Positions 35,200 through 43,954 of a stretch of 64,000 bases of DNA are shown here, in pieces; the stretch's first letter is position 1, and each line of letters begins with the position of its first letter. Source of the DNA: Pseudooceanicola sp050897975 (GTDB lineage: Bacteria > Pseudomonadota > Alphaproteobacteria > Rhodobacterales > Rhodobacteraceae); assembly GCF_050897975.1 (NCBI RefSeq), contig NZ_JBPAXY010000006.1, positions 124,001 through 188,000 on the forward strand. Direction: 5' to 3'. The position numbers and the translations under genes are program-made. The notes beneath the pieces were generated by a model, which saw only the letters and a program-made list of their open reading frames with translations, had not been told where the DNA came from and ran no database searches.

Positions 35200-36158
35200 A
35201 TGAACAAGACCGTCTTTGCCGGTGCGCTCAGCGTGCTTGCCCTGTCCGCAGGGGCCGTGACCGCACAGGATTACCCGACCCGCACCATCGACATGGTGAT
35301 CGCCTATAGCGCCGGTGGCGGGACCGATGTCGCCGCGCGCACCCTGGTGCCCTTCATCGAGAAATACCTGCCGGGCGATAAGACCGTCGCCGTGATCAAC
35401 AAGCCCGGCGCCTCCGGCGAACTGGGCTTTGCCGAGATCGCCAAGGCCAAGCCCGATGGCTACACGATCGGTTTCATCAACACCCCGACCAGCATCACCA
35501 TTCCGATCCAGCGCGAGGCGTCCTTTGCCTTCGACCAGTTGAAGCCGATTGCCAACGTGGTCTTCGACGCGGGCTCGCTGGTGGCGCTGCCCGACAACGA
35601 CTACGGCGATTTGGCCGGTCTGGTCGAGGCTGCAAAGGCCGCGCCGGGCACCATCACCTACGGCACCACCGGCATTGGCTCGGACGACCACCTGTCGATG
35701 CTGGCGCTGCAACGCGCGGCGGGGATCGAGCTGCGGCACGTGCCCTTCGGCGGCTCGTCCGAGATCCGCGCGGCCCTGCTGGGCGGCCATATCGCCCTGG
35801 GTTCGATGAACATCGGCGAGGTGATCGACAGCGTGAACGAGGGCGAATTGTCCTCCTTCGGGCAGATGGGCACCGAGCGTTGGGAAGGCGCCCCCGAGGT
35901 GCCGACTTTCCAGGAGCAGGGCTTCGACGTGGTGTCGGGCGCCTATCGCGGCATCGGCGCCCCCGTGGGCCTGGATCCGGCGATCATCGCGACCCTCTCG
36001 GCCGCCATCGGTGAAGCCGTCGCCGACGAGGAATTCCGCGCCGCCGCCGCCGAGCGCTGCCGCTGAACTACCAGGGGTCCGATGACTTCACCGCGACGCT
36101 GACCGATCTCCAGGGCCTCTATCAGGCGCTGTGGGACGAGAACCCCTGGGTCGAGTGA
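35200..36158 (+). CDS. TTT-family substrate-binding protein (TctC/Bug-like), frameshifted near the C-terminus
   Basis: A periplasmic Bug-type receptor: signal peptide MNKTVFAGALSVLALSAGAV ending TAQ, then YPTRTIDMVIAYSAGGGTDV, typical of the first lobe. As read, the frame stops at 36064-36066 after 288 residues (ERCR). One base earlier in phase, the sequence continues LPLNYQGSDDFTATLTDLQG to a TGA at 36156-36158, giving the expected ~319 residues and ending two bases before tctB. So one C is missing near 36055-36058, through mutation or sequencing error. It is followed directly by TctB and TctA homologues. If real, the lost last helix would probably weaken or abolish uptake. Confidence 0.88.
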
Positions 36159-36159
36159 C

Positions 36160-36639
36160 ATGAGCCCGCGCGACGACATCTCCGTTGCGTCCTCCCGGGT
36201 GGTGGCGGCAGAACTTGCCGCCGCCCTCGGGGTGGCAGCGGTCTTTGCCCTGCTGGGCTGGGTCGGCAGCGGCTATCGCGGGGCGGCGGCCTTCATGCCG
36301 ATCGCCGTCTCGGGGCTGGGCTGCGTGGCGGCGCTGGTCTGGGCCGGGGGGCTGGTGCGGCAACTGCCGCGCGCCGAGGGCGAGACCACGCTGTCGAAGG
36401 CCTCGCTGCGGCGCCTGGCCACCCTGGCGGTGCTGATGGTGGCCTTCGTGGCGGCGATCCCGCATCTGGGCTTCTTCACGTCCATCCTGGTCTTCCTGAC
36501 TGCCGCGCCCGCCCTGATGGGGCTGCGTCCGGCCTGGCAGGCGGCCCTGGCCGCCGTCGGCCTGGCGGTCCTGCTCTGGCTGATCTTCATTGTGCTGCTC
36601 GAAAGTCCCATGCCTGCGGACCTGATCTTCGGCGGCTGA
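36160..36639 (+). CDS. TTT-family small membrane subunit (TctB-like)
   Basis: A 159-residue protein with four hydrophobic segments (roughly 17-35, 42-62, 85-105 and 125-150), the TctB layout. The ATG lies one base after the restored stop of the binding-protein gene. It forms the membrane complex with the large subunit encoded next. TctB proteins are poorly conserved, so the assignment rests on size, topology and position between TctC- and TctA-type genes. Confidence 0.87.
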   Translation: MSPRDDISVASSRVVAAELAAALGVAAVFALLGWVGSGYRGAAAFMPIAVSGLGCVAALVWAGGLVRQLPRAEGETTLSKASLRRLATLAVLMVAFVAAIPHLGFFTSILVFLTAAPALMGLRPAWQAALAAVGLAVLLWLIFIVLLESPMPADLIFGG

Positions 36640-36649
36640 GGAGTTCCCC

Positions 36650-38161
36650 TTGGATATTCTGACACATCTGGTGGACGGTTTCGCCGCCATCTTCACGCCC
36701 GTGGTTATCCTGGCCATGGTGGCCGGTACGGTGATGGGCGTCCTGGCCGGGGCCCTGCCGGGGCTTTCGGCGACGATGGGGATCGCGGTGCTGATCCCCT
36801 TCACCTTCGGGATGGAGCCGCTGGTGGCGCTTGGCCTGGTGGCGGGCATCTACAACGGCGCCATGTACGGCGGGTCGATCCCCGCGATCCTGCTGCGCAT
36901 CCCCGGTACGCCCGCGGGCATCGCCACCGTCTTTGACGGCTACCCGATGACCCGGCAGGGCCGCGCCCGGCAGGCGCTGCGCGTCTCTCTCTATTCCTCC
37001 GCCTTCGGCTCGTTCGTCAGCGCGTTGTGCCTGATCCTGCTGTCGCCGCCGCTGGCCGCGCTGGCGCTGAAGTTCGGGCCGTCGCAGTTCTTCTGGCTGG
37101 CGATCTTCGGGATGCTGTGCATCACTTCTGTGCTGGGCGGCTCGCTGTCCAAGGGGCTGATCTCGACCTGCGCGGGTCTGCTGATGGGCCTGGTGGGGAT
37201 CGACCAGATCACCGGCGCCGAACGCTACACCTTCGGCTCGGCCCATCTGGTCTCGGGCTTCTCGATCATCGTCGTGCTGACCGGGCTTTACGCCATCCCG
37301 CCCGCGTTGGAACTGGCCGAGAAGGCCCTGCGCATCGACAGCAAGGACCTGGACACCGGCAAGAGCGCCGATGACGGGTTCAAGATGCGCTCGCTGCTGC
37401 CGGTCTGGCTGCGCTCTTCGGTGATCGGCGTCATCGTCGGCATCATGCCCGGCGCGGGCGGCAATATCGCCGCGGTGATCTCCTGGAACGAGGCCCGGCG
37501 CCGCGCCAAAGAGGGCGATCGCTACGGCAAGGGCGACCCCAAGGGCGTGGCCGCCGCCGAATGTGCCAACAACGCGGATACCGCCGCGACGCTGATCCCC
37601 GCCCTGACCCTGGGCGTGCCGGGCTCGGCCGTGGCCGCCGTGATCATGGGGGTGCTGCTGGTGCACGGGCTGCGCCCCGGGCCGGCGCTGTTCCGCGACA
37701 CGGCCGAGATTACCTACGGCTTCATGATCGCCATGGGCGTGACCGCGCTGATGATGATCCCCATCGGGGCCCTGGGCTCGCGCCTTTTCATCAACGCGTT
37801 GCGCCTGCCGCCGCTGATCCTGGCCCCCGGCATCGTCGTGCTGACCTCGATCGGCGTCTACACGGTGGGCAACAGCATCGTCGAAGTCTGGATCATGCTG
37901 ATCGTCGGCCTTGTCGGCTATGGCATGGAAAAGCTCGAGATCCCCACGGCGCCCGCCGTGCTGGCGATCATCCTTGGCCCGATGGCCGAATCCGAATTGC
38001 GCCGCTCGCTGCTGATCAGTGGCAATGATCCCGCGATCTTCTTCAGCGGGGTGGTGAACTGGATCTTCATCCTGCTGATCGCGCTGATGCTGGCGCTGAC
38101 CCTTATCCGCCGGCGCAAGGCGCGCCGTGCCGCGACCGAAAACCAGAAGGTGGAAATATGA
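36650..38161 (+). CDS. TTT-family large permease (TctA-like)
   Basis: A 503-residue permease with about 12 membrane helices. It has the TctA signatures VMGVLAGALPGLSATMGIAV and LIPALTLGVPGSAVAAVIMG, plus YNGAMYGGSIPAILLRIPGT. The start codon is TTG 36650, supported by GAGGAG six bases upstream; no in-frame ATG lies nearby. It overlaps the aldehyde dehydrogenase gene by ATGA. The family imports citrate, tricarballylate, terephthalate and other carboxylates using ion gradients. The substrate here is unknown but should be what the downstream enzymes degrade. Confidence 0.93.
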   Translation: MDILTHLVDGFAAIFTPVVILAMVAGTVMGVLAGALPGLSATMGIAVLIPFTFGMEPLVALGLVAGIYNGAMYGGSIPAILLRIPGTPAGIATVFDGYPMTRQGRARQALRVSLYSSAFGSFVSALCLILLSPPLAALALKFGPSQFFWLAIFGMLCITSVLGGSLSKGLISTCAGLLMGLVGIDQITGAERYTFGSAHLVSGFSIIVVLTGLYAIPPALELAEKALRIDSKDLDTGKSADDGFKMRSLLPVWLRSSVIGVIVGIMPGAGGNIAAVISWNEARRRAKEGDRYGKGDPKGVAAAECANNADTAATLIPALTLGVPGSAVAAVIMGVLLVHGLRPGPALFRDTAEITYGFMIAMGVTALMMIPIGALGSRLFINALRLPPLILAPGIVVLTSIGVYTVGNSIVEVWIMLIVGLVGYGMEKLEIPTAPAVLAIILGPMAESELRRSLLISGNDPAIFFSGVVNWIFILLIALMLALTLIRRRKARRAATENQKVEI

Positions 38162-39636
38162 CCAAGTACCTCAACTACATCAACGGCGCCTGGGCCGAAC
38201 CCGCGTCGGGCCAGTGGATGGATGCGGTCGAGCCGTTCTCGGGCAAGGTCTGGGCCGAGGTGCCGCAATCGGATGCGACCGATGCCGACCGCGCCGTGCG
38301 CGCCGCCCATGCGGCGATGGACAATCCTGACTGGGCGGGCCTGACCCCGACCGCGCGGGGCGCGCTGCTGCGCCGCTTCGCCGACTACATCCAGGCCAAC
38401 TCCGACCGTCTGGTCGAAGTGGAACAGCGCGACAACGGCAAGCTGGTGGCCGAGGTGAAGGGCCAGGTGGCCAATATGACGCAATGGCTGAACTACTACT
38501 CGGGCCTGTGCGACAAGGTCGGCGGCCATGTCGTGCCGATCAACAAGCCCGGCGTCATCAACTACGTCAAATACGAACCCATCGGGGTGGTGGTGGCGAT
38601 CACCGCCTGGAACTCTCCGCTGTCGCTGACCGCCTGGAAACTGGCACCCGCGCTGGCGGCGGGCAATACCATCGTCATCAAGCCCTCTGAATTCGCCTCG
38701 GCCTCGGTGCTGGAACTGGCGCGGCTGGCCGATGAGGCGGGGATGCCCAAGGGGGTGATTAACGTGGTCACGGGCCTGGGTGGCGAAGTGGGCGAGGCGC
38801 TGGTCTCGCACCCGCTGACCGCCAAGATCGCCTTTACCGGCGGCGAGGGGGGCGGGCGCCATGTGGCCATGGCCGCCGCCCGGCACTTCAAGCCCGTCAC
38901 GCTGGAGCTGGGGGGCAAGTCGCCCAACATCATCTTCGACGATTGCGACCTGGACCAGGCGGTGAAGGGCGCCATCGCGGGCATCTTCGCCGCGGCGGGC
39001 CAGACCTGCATGGCAGGCAGCCGGGTGTTGGTGCAGAAAAGCGTGCTGGAACCCTTCCTGAAGGCCTTCACCGCCGCCACCGAGGCCGCCAGGATCGGCG
39101 ATCCGGCGGATCCCGAGACCCAGATCGGCCCGATCTGCACCCGTCCGCAGTTCGAGAAGGTCCAGGCGATGATCGCCATGGCCCGGGACGAGGGCGCGCG
39201 ACTGGTCACTGGCGGCGAGGTGGTCTCTGGCCCCGACCTTGGCCAGGGGCAGTTCATTCGCCCCACGGTCTTTGCCGATGTCACCAATGACATGCGCATC
39301 GCCCGCGAAGAGGTCTTTGGCCCGGTGGCCTGCGTCATCGCCTTCGACACCGAGGAAGAGGCCTATGCCATCGCCAATGACACCGACTATGGCCTGGCGG
39401 CGGCTGTCTGGACCCGTGACCTGGCCCGCGCCATGCGGGCCGTCGACCGGATCCGTGCGGGCACCGTCTGGGTGAACAACTACCGCACCACCAGCTTTGC
39501 CACGCCGTTTGGCGGCTACAAGCAATCGGGCATCGGGCGCGAGGGCGGGGTGGACGCCTTCAAGGACTATCTGGAAACGAAAAGCGTCTGGATCACCCCC
39601 GAACCGAACCGCGCCAACCCTTTCGTGCTGGGGTAA
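38158..39636 (+). CDS. NAD(P)-dependent aldehyde dehydrogenase
   Basis: A 492-residue ALDH-superfamily enzyme that oxidises an aldehyde to its acid. General-base Glu250 lies in VTLELGGKSP and catalytic Cys284 in AAAGQTCMAGSRV; VVVAITAWNSP and FTGGEGGGRHV form the cofactor site, where the usual FTGSTEVG is replaced by FTGGEGGG. The C-terminal FGGYKQSGIGREGG is intact. It overlaps the TTT permease gene by four bases, so uptake and oxidation are co-expressed. The aldehyde may come from the alcohol dehydrogenase encoded next. Confidence 0.93.
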   Translation: MTKYLNYINGAWAEPASGQWMDAVEPFSGKVWAEVPQSDATDADRAVRAAHAAMDNPDWAGLTPTARGALLRRFADYIQANSDRLVEVEQRDNGKLVAEVKGQVANMTQWLNYYSGLCDKVGGHVVPINKPGVINYVKYEPIGVVVAITAWNSPLSLTAWKLAPALAAGNTIVIKPSEFASASVLELARLADEAGMPKGVINVVTGLGGEVGEALVSHPLTAKIAFTGGEGGGRHVAMAAARHFKPVTLELGGKSPNIIFDDCDLDQAVKGAIAGIFAAAGQTCMAGSRVLVQKSVLEPFLKAFTAATEAARIGDPADPETQIGPICTRPQFEKVQAMIAMARDEGARLVTGGEVVSGPDLGQGQFIRPTVFADVTNDMRIAREEVFGPVACVIAFDTEEEAYAIANDTDYGLAAAVWTRDLARAMRAVDRIRAGTVWVNNYRTTSFATPFGGYKQSGIGREGGVDAFKDYLETKSVWITPEPNRANPFVLG

Positions 39637-39640
39637 GATC

Positions 39641-40759
39641 ATGAAACTTCCCGACCATTCCCGCGCCGCAGTCCTGCGCCAGTACGGCACGCCGCTGCAA
39701 ATCGAGGACGTGCCGATCCCGCAGGAGATCGAGCCCGGCGCGATCCTGGTGAAGACCGATTGCTGCACCATCTGCGGCACCGATGTGCATCTGGCGAATG
39801 ACGCCCTGGCGCGCCCCGTCGAACTGCCGGTGATCGTCGGTCACGAGATGACCGGGACCGTCGCCGCCCTTGGCCCCGGGTCCGAGCGCGACAGCGTCGG
39901 CCAGGACCTGCGCGTCGGCGACCGCATCACCTGGACCCGCACCAACTGCGGCCATTGCTATATGTGCACCGTCGCGGCCAAGCCGACCCTGTGCCAGAAC
40001 GCCCGCGCCTACATGTACGAAACGATGGAGCGCTCGCCCTACCTGCTGGGTGGCTTCTCGGAATACGTCTACGTCCTGCCCGAATCCGGGCGGGTGAAGG
40101 TGCCCGACAGCGTCTCCAGCCCGCTGGCCAGCATGGCCAGCTGCGCCTTCCGCTCTGTCATCCACGCGGTGGAAGAGCTGGGCGAGATCCGGCACACCGA
40201 CACGGTGGTGGTGCAGGGCACCGGGCCCCTGGGCCTGCTGGCCACCGGCGTGGCCCGCATGTCCGGCGCGCGCCGGGTGATCGCCATCGGCGCCCCCGAG
40301 GCGCGGCTTGACCTGGCCCGGGCCTTTGGCGCCGATGATGTCCTTTCGGTCGAGACCCTGTCGGCGGAAGAGCGTCAGGCCTTCGTCCTGGACGCCACCG
40401 AGGGGCGCGGTGCCGATGTAGTGATGGAATTCGCGGGCATCCCCCAGGCCTTCACCGAGGGCCTGCACCTGGCACGGCGCGGCGGCAGTTACCTGCTGGT
40501 CGGCCAGCTGGGGCAGGGCGAGGTGACGATCAAGCCCTCGACCTTCGTCAACCGCAACCTGCGGGTGCTGGGCTCGCTGGCGGGCGGGGCCAAGGATTAC
40601 TGGGCGGCGATGGAATTCATCCGCCGCCACGGCGCCGACCTGCCGTTCGAGCGGCTGATCTCGAACCATTACCGGCTGGATCAGGTGAACGACGCGCTGG
40701 CGGCGATGAAACAGCAGACCGAGGTCAAGCCGGTCGTCACCTTCGCGGAGGGCGCATGA
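39641..40759 (+). CDS. Zinc-dependent alcohol dehydrogenase (MDR family)
   Basis: A 372-residue medium-chain dehydrogenase. Catalytic zinc ligands are suggested by CCTICGTDVH and GHEMTGTV; the structural zinc cysteines are in NCGHCYMCTVAAKPTLC; the nucleotide fold has VQGTGPLGLLATGVARMSGA. ATG 39641 starts four bases after the aldehyde dehydrogenase stop. It would oxidise an alcohol to the aldehyde used by the preceding enzyme. Its stop overlaps the CoA transferase start. The substrate is unknown. Confidence 0.92.
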   Translation: MKLPDHSRAAVLRQYGTPLQIEDVPIPQEIEPGAILVKTDCCTICGTDVHLANDALARPVELPVIVGHEMTGTVAALGPGSERDSVGQDLRVGDRITWTRTNCGHCYMCTVAAKPTLCQNARAYMYETMERSPYLLGGFSEYVYVLPESGRVKVPDSVSSPLASMASCAFRSVIHAVEELGEIRHTDTVVVQGTGPLGLLATGVARMSGARRVIAIGAPEARLDLARAFGADDVLSVETLSAEERQAFVLDATEGRGADVVMEFAGIPQAFTEGLHLARRGGSYLLVGQLGQGEVTIKPSTFVNRNLRVLGSLAGGAKDYWAAMEFIRRHGADLPFERLISNHYRLDQVNDALAAMKQQTEVKPVVTFAEGA

Positions 40760-41943
40760 CCCAGGACAGCAAAGCCACCTCTCCGCTTGCCGGTGTCCGG
40801 GTGCTGGACATGACCAATGTGCTGGCGGGCCCCTTCGCCTGCCAGCAACTGGCCCATCTGGGCGCCGAGGTGATCAAGATCGAGATCCCGGGCCGGGGCG
40901 ACCTGGCGCGCCAGCTGGGCGCCTCGCGCGCCCTGTCGGCGGATCTGATGGGCGTGTCCTTCCTGGCGCAGAACGCCGGCAAGGGCTCGGTCGAGTTGGA
41001 TCTGAAAAGCGCCGAGGGCAAGGCGGAGTTCCTGGCCCTGGTCGAAACCGCCGATGTGGTGGTCGAGAACTTCCGCCCCGGGGTGATGGACCGGCTGGGC
41101 CTGGGCTGGGAGGTGCTGCGCGCCCGCAAGGCCGACCTGATCTATTGCGCCATTTCCGGCTTTGGCCAGACCGGCCCCTGGGCCAAGCGCCCGGCCTATG
41201 ACCAGATCATCCAGGGCGCGGCGGGGGTCATGGCCGTCACCGGTACGCCCGAGGTCAACCCGCTGCGCGTGGGTTTCCCGGTGGCCGATACCATCGGCGG
41301 GCTGACCGCCGCCATGTCGATCTGTGCCGCCCTGGCGGACCGCAGCGAGGCGCGGTTTATCGACGTGTCGATGCTGGAGGCGACTGTGGCGACCATGGGC
41401 TGGGCCGTGTCCAACTGGCTGGTGGCCGGTGTGCCGCCCGCGGTGATCGGCAACGAGAACATGACGGCGGCCCCCTCGGGCGCCTTCCAGACCGGCGACG
41501 GCCTGCTGAACATCGCCGCCAACGAAAGCCGCCAATGGGAGGCGCTGTGCCGCCACATCGGGCGCGAGGATCTGCTGAGCCATCCCGACTACAGCCAGCG
41601 CGATGACCGCAAGGCCAATCGCGAGGCCCTGCGCGCCGAGATCGAGGCGGCGCTGGCCGCCAAGCCCGCCCGCCAGTGGGAGGCCGAGCTGAACCCGCTT
41701 GGGGTGCCGGCGGGCGCGGTGCTGAAGGTCGAGGAGGTCCTGGCCTCTGATCACCTGTCCGAACGTGGGTTGGTGCGCGATTTCGGTGCCTTCGAGGGCG
41801 CGCGCGGCGGGCGGCTATCGCTGGTCGCCTCGCCAGTGACAATCAACGGAGAGCGGCCCTGCGTCGCGGCCCCGCCGCCCCGGTTGGGCCAGGACGGCGA
41901 CCGCTACCTGGGACGGCAGCGAAAGGTGGTGGGCGATGACTGA
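40756..41943 (+). CDS. CaiB/BaiF (class III) CoA transferase
   Basis: A 395-residue enzyme that moves CoA between carboxylic acids. The N-terminal GVRVLDMTNVLAGPFACQQL, ENFRPGVMDRLGLG and ISGFGQTGPW motifs are typical, and the nucleophilic aspartate is Asp149 in RPAYDQIIQG. It overlaps the upstream gene (ATGA) and the downstream lyase gene by eight bases. Placed directly before a citrate-synthase-fold lyase, it most likely activates the substrate acid to the CoA thioester that the lyase cleaves. Confidence 0.93.
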   Translation: MTQDSKATSPLAGVRVLDMTNVLAGPFACQQLAHLGAEVIKIEIPGRGDLARQLGASRALSADLMGVSFLAQNAGKGSVELDLKSAEGKAEFLALVETADVVVENFRPGVMDRLGLGWEVLRARKADLIYCAISGFGQTGPWAKRPAYDQIIQGAAGVMAVTGTPEVNPLRVGFPVADTIGGLTAAMSICAALADRSEARFIDVSMLEATVATMGWAVSNWLVAGVPPAVIGNENMTAAPSGAFQTGDGLLNIAANESRQWEALCRHIGREDLLSHPDYSQRDDRKANREALRAEIEAALAAKPARQWEAELNPLGVPAGAVLKVEEVLASDHLSERGLVRDFGAFEGARGGRLSLVASPVTINGERPCVAAPPPRLGQDGDRYLGRQRKVVGDD

Positions 41944-42751
41944 GGCAACGGCAGGCCCGGCGGGAGGCCCCGCGACGGACAAGGCGGTGTCCGACTGGTG
42001 GACCACCTCGATCATCCGGATGGAACCGGGCGTGATCGAGTTTCGCGGCCATCCCATCCAGGACCTGATCGGCAACGTCAGCTTTCCGCAGATGATCTGG
42101 CTGATGCTGCGCGGCGAGCTGCCCAGCGAGGGTCAGGCCAGGCTGCTGGAAGCGGCGCTGGTGGCTTCGGTCGATCACGGGCCGCAGGCGCCCTCGATTG
42201 CCACGGCGCGCATGGCGATCACCTGCGGCGTGGGTCTGAACAACGCCATGGGGTCGGCTGTCAACGTTCTGGGCGATGTCCACGGCGGCGCTGGCGAACA
42301 ACTGGTCGAGCTGTTCGAGCGGATCGACGCGGCGGGCGGCGTGCCTGCGGTGCCCGAGATGCTGGCGGCCTTCCGCGCCGAGAAGGGCAAGTTCGTGCCC
42401 GGCTACGGCCACCGCTTCCACAAGGACGGCGACCCGCGCGCGCCGCGCCTGCTGGGGCTGGTCGACGATCTGGCGGCGAGGGGCGAGATCTCGGGCCGTT
42501 TCGCCGCCATCGCCCGCGCCATCGAGGCCGAACTGGCCCGGGGCCGGACGCGCGGCGTGCCGATGAACATCGACGGCGCCACGGCGGTGATCTTTGCCGA
42601 GCTGGGTTTCGCCGCGCCCCTGGCGCGCGGCATCTTCTGCCTGTCGCGCTCGGTCGGCATCCTGGCCCATGCCTGGGAACAAAAACAGCAGGGCGGGCGC
42701 AACAAGGGGCCGATGCCGCCCAACTACCTGTGGACCTATTCCGACAGCTAG
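41936..42751 (+). CDS. Citryl-CoA lyase-like protein (short citrate-synthase fold)
   Basis: A 271-residue protein, about 100-160 residues shorter than citrate synthase and closer in size to citryl-CoA lyases. The three catalytic residues are conserved by motif: His116 (GDVHGGAGEQ), His159 (PGYGHRFHKDGDPRAPRL) and Asp213 (MNIDGA). CoA-ester lyases of this type split a 3-hydroxy-3-carboxyacyl-CoA into acetyl-CoA and a 2-oxo acid. With the CoA transferase just upstream, the pair can activate and cleave a citrate- or citramalate-like acid. Methylcitrate or other analogues are possible. It closes the coupled gene block. Confidence 0.83.
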   Translation: MTEATAGPAGGPATDKAVSDWWTTSIIRMEPGVIEFRGHPIQDLIGNVSFPQMIWLMLRGELPSEGQARLLEAALVASVDHGPQAPSIATARMAITCGVGLNNAMGSAVNVLGDVHGGAGEQLVELFERIDAAGGVPAVPEMLAAFRAEKGKFVPGYGHRFHKDGDPRAPRLLGLVDDLAARGEISGRFAAIARAIEAELARGRTRGVPMNIDGATAVIFAELGFAAPLARGIFCLSRSVGILAHAWEQKQQGGRNKGPMPPNYLWTYSDS

Positions 42752-42764
42752 GCCCCTCTGGCCT

Positions 42765-42790
42765 GCGCGGGGCGCGGGGCGCGGGGCGCG
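42765..42790. repeat. Short tandem repeat of 7 bases
   Basis: GCGCGGG is repeated 3.7 times just after the lyase gene. It is a simple GC-rich tract with no obvious function. Confidence 0.6.
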
Positions 42791-42921
42791 CCATCGCCCC
42801 GCGCCGGGTGTCCTGGCCGCCCGTGACTGGCCCGCCTCGCGCGGCCCGAGCGGCGGGCCCCGGCAATTGATCCCGCGCCCCGCCCGCGCTATCGCGGACG
42901 GGCAAGCGTGAGGAGATCCGC

Positions 42922-43914
42922 ATGACCCAGCCCTTAAGATGGGGGATCACGGCCACCGGCCTGATCGCCGAAACCTTCGTCAAGGATCTGCATGTGGCGG
43001 GCCTGTCGGTCGTGGCCGCAGGCTCGCGCGATCTGGCCAGGGCGCAGGTCTTCGCTGACCGCCTGGGGCTGGCCCGGGCCCATGGCAGCTATGAGGCGCT
43101 GGTCTCCGACCCCGAGGTCGACGTGATCTACGTGGCCACCCCGCATCCCTTCCACCTGGACGGGGCGCGGCTGGCGCTGGAGGCGGGCAAGCATGTGCTG
43201 GTCGAGAAACCCTTCGCCATGAACGCCGCCGAGGCGCGCCAGATTGCCGCCCTGGCCGAGGCGCGGCAGCTCTTCGTCATGGAAGCCATGTGGACGCGGT
43301 TCCTGCCGCATATGTGTCGGCTGCGCGAGATCCTGGCCTCGGGGCGCCTGGGCCGGCTTCTGTCGTTGCGGGCCGATCACGGCCAGGCCCTGCCCAGTGA
43401 TCCGGGCCACCGGCTGAACGATCTGTCGCTGGGCGGTGGCGCCCTGCTGGATCTGGGGATCTACCCGGTGTCCTTCGCCTGCGAGGTGCTGGGCCTGCCG
43501 AAGGCGCTTCACGCGGTGGCCCGGTTCAAGGAGACCGGCGCGGATGCCGCCGTCGAGGTGGTGATGCGGCACGCAGGCGATGCCCTGTCGCAGCTGTCCT
43601 GCGCCAGTGACATCCGTGGGCCCAATACCGCCAGTGTGGTGGGAGAGGCGGGCTCGGTCGAGATCGACGCCACCTGGTATGCGCCCGCTCGGCTGCGCCT
43701 GCGCGCGCCCGACGGTGCGGTGCTGGAAGAGTTCGAGGCGCCGATGCAGGGGCGCGGGATGCAGTATCAGGCCCTGGCCCTGCAAGAGGCCGTTCAGGCC
43801 GGGCAGCGCAGCCATCCGCTGATGTCGATCGACGAGACGATCCGCATCCTCGAGGTGATGGACGAGATCCGGGCGCAGATCGGCCTGACCTATCCCGAGC
43901 GCGCCACCGGCTAA
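42922..43914 (+). CDS. Gfo/Idh/MocA-family oxidoreductase
   Basis: A 330-residue NAD(P)-dependent dehydrogenase. The Rossmann N-terminus is RWGITATGLIAETFVKDL, and the family's EKPFAMNAAEA motif follows VLVEKP. The C-terminal half has the substrate-binding LSLGGGALLDLGIYPVSFAC stretch with conserved Gly-Asp-Tyr-type positions. It resembles trans-1,2-dihydrobenzenediol or sugar dehydrogenase branches. An AGGAG site precedes ATG 42922. It lies 170 bases after the lyase gene, so it may or may not share the operon. Confidence 0.9.
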   Translation: MTQPLRWGITATGLIAETFVKDLHVAGLSVVAAGSRDLARAQVFADRLGLARAHGSYEALVSDPEVDVIYVATPHPFHLDGARLALEAGKHVLVEKPFAMNAAEARQIAALAEARQLFVMEAMWTRFLPHMCRLREILASGRLGRLLSLRADHGQALPSDPGHRLNDLSLGGGALLDLGIYPVSFACEVLGLPKALHAVARFKETGADAAVEVVMRHAGDALSQLSCASDIRGPNTASVVGEAGSVEIDATWYAPARLRLRAPDGAVLEEFEAPMQGRGMQYQALALQEAVQAGQRSHPLMSIDETIRILEVMDEIRAQIGLTYPERATG

Positions 43915-43927
43915 GGCGCCGTGGTCC

Positions 43928-43949
43928 GCCCCGCCCGGTCGGGCGGGGC
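43928..43949. terminator. GC hairpin between convergent genes
   Basis: GCCCCGCCC pairs with GGGCGGGGC across GGTC, between the stops of the oxidoreductase and the glutamine-synthetase-like gene. It lacks a T-run, so intrinsic termination is uncertain. Confidence 0.5.
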
Positions 43950-43954
43950 CGGGA

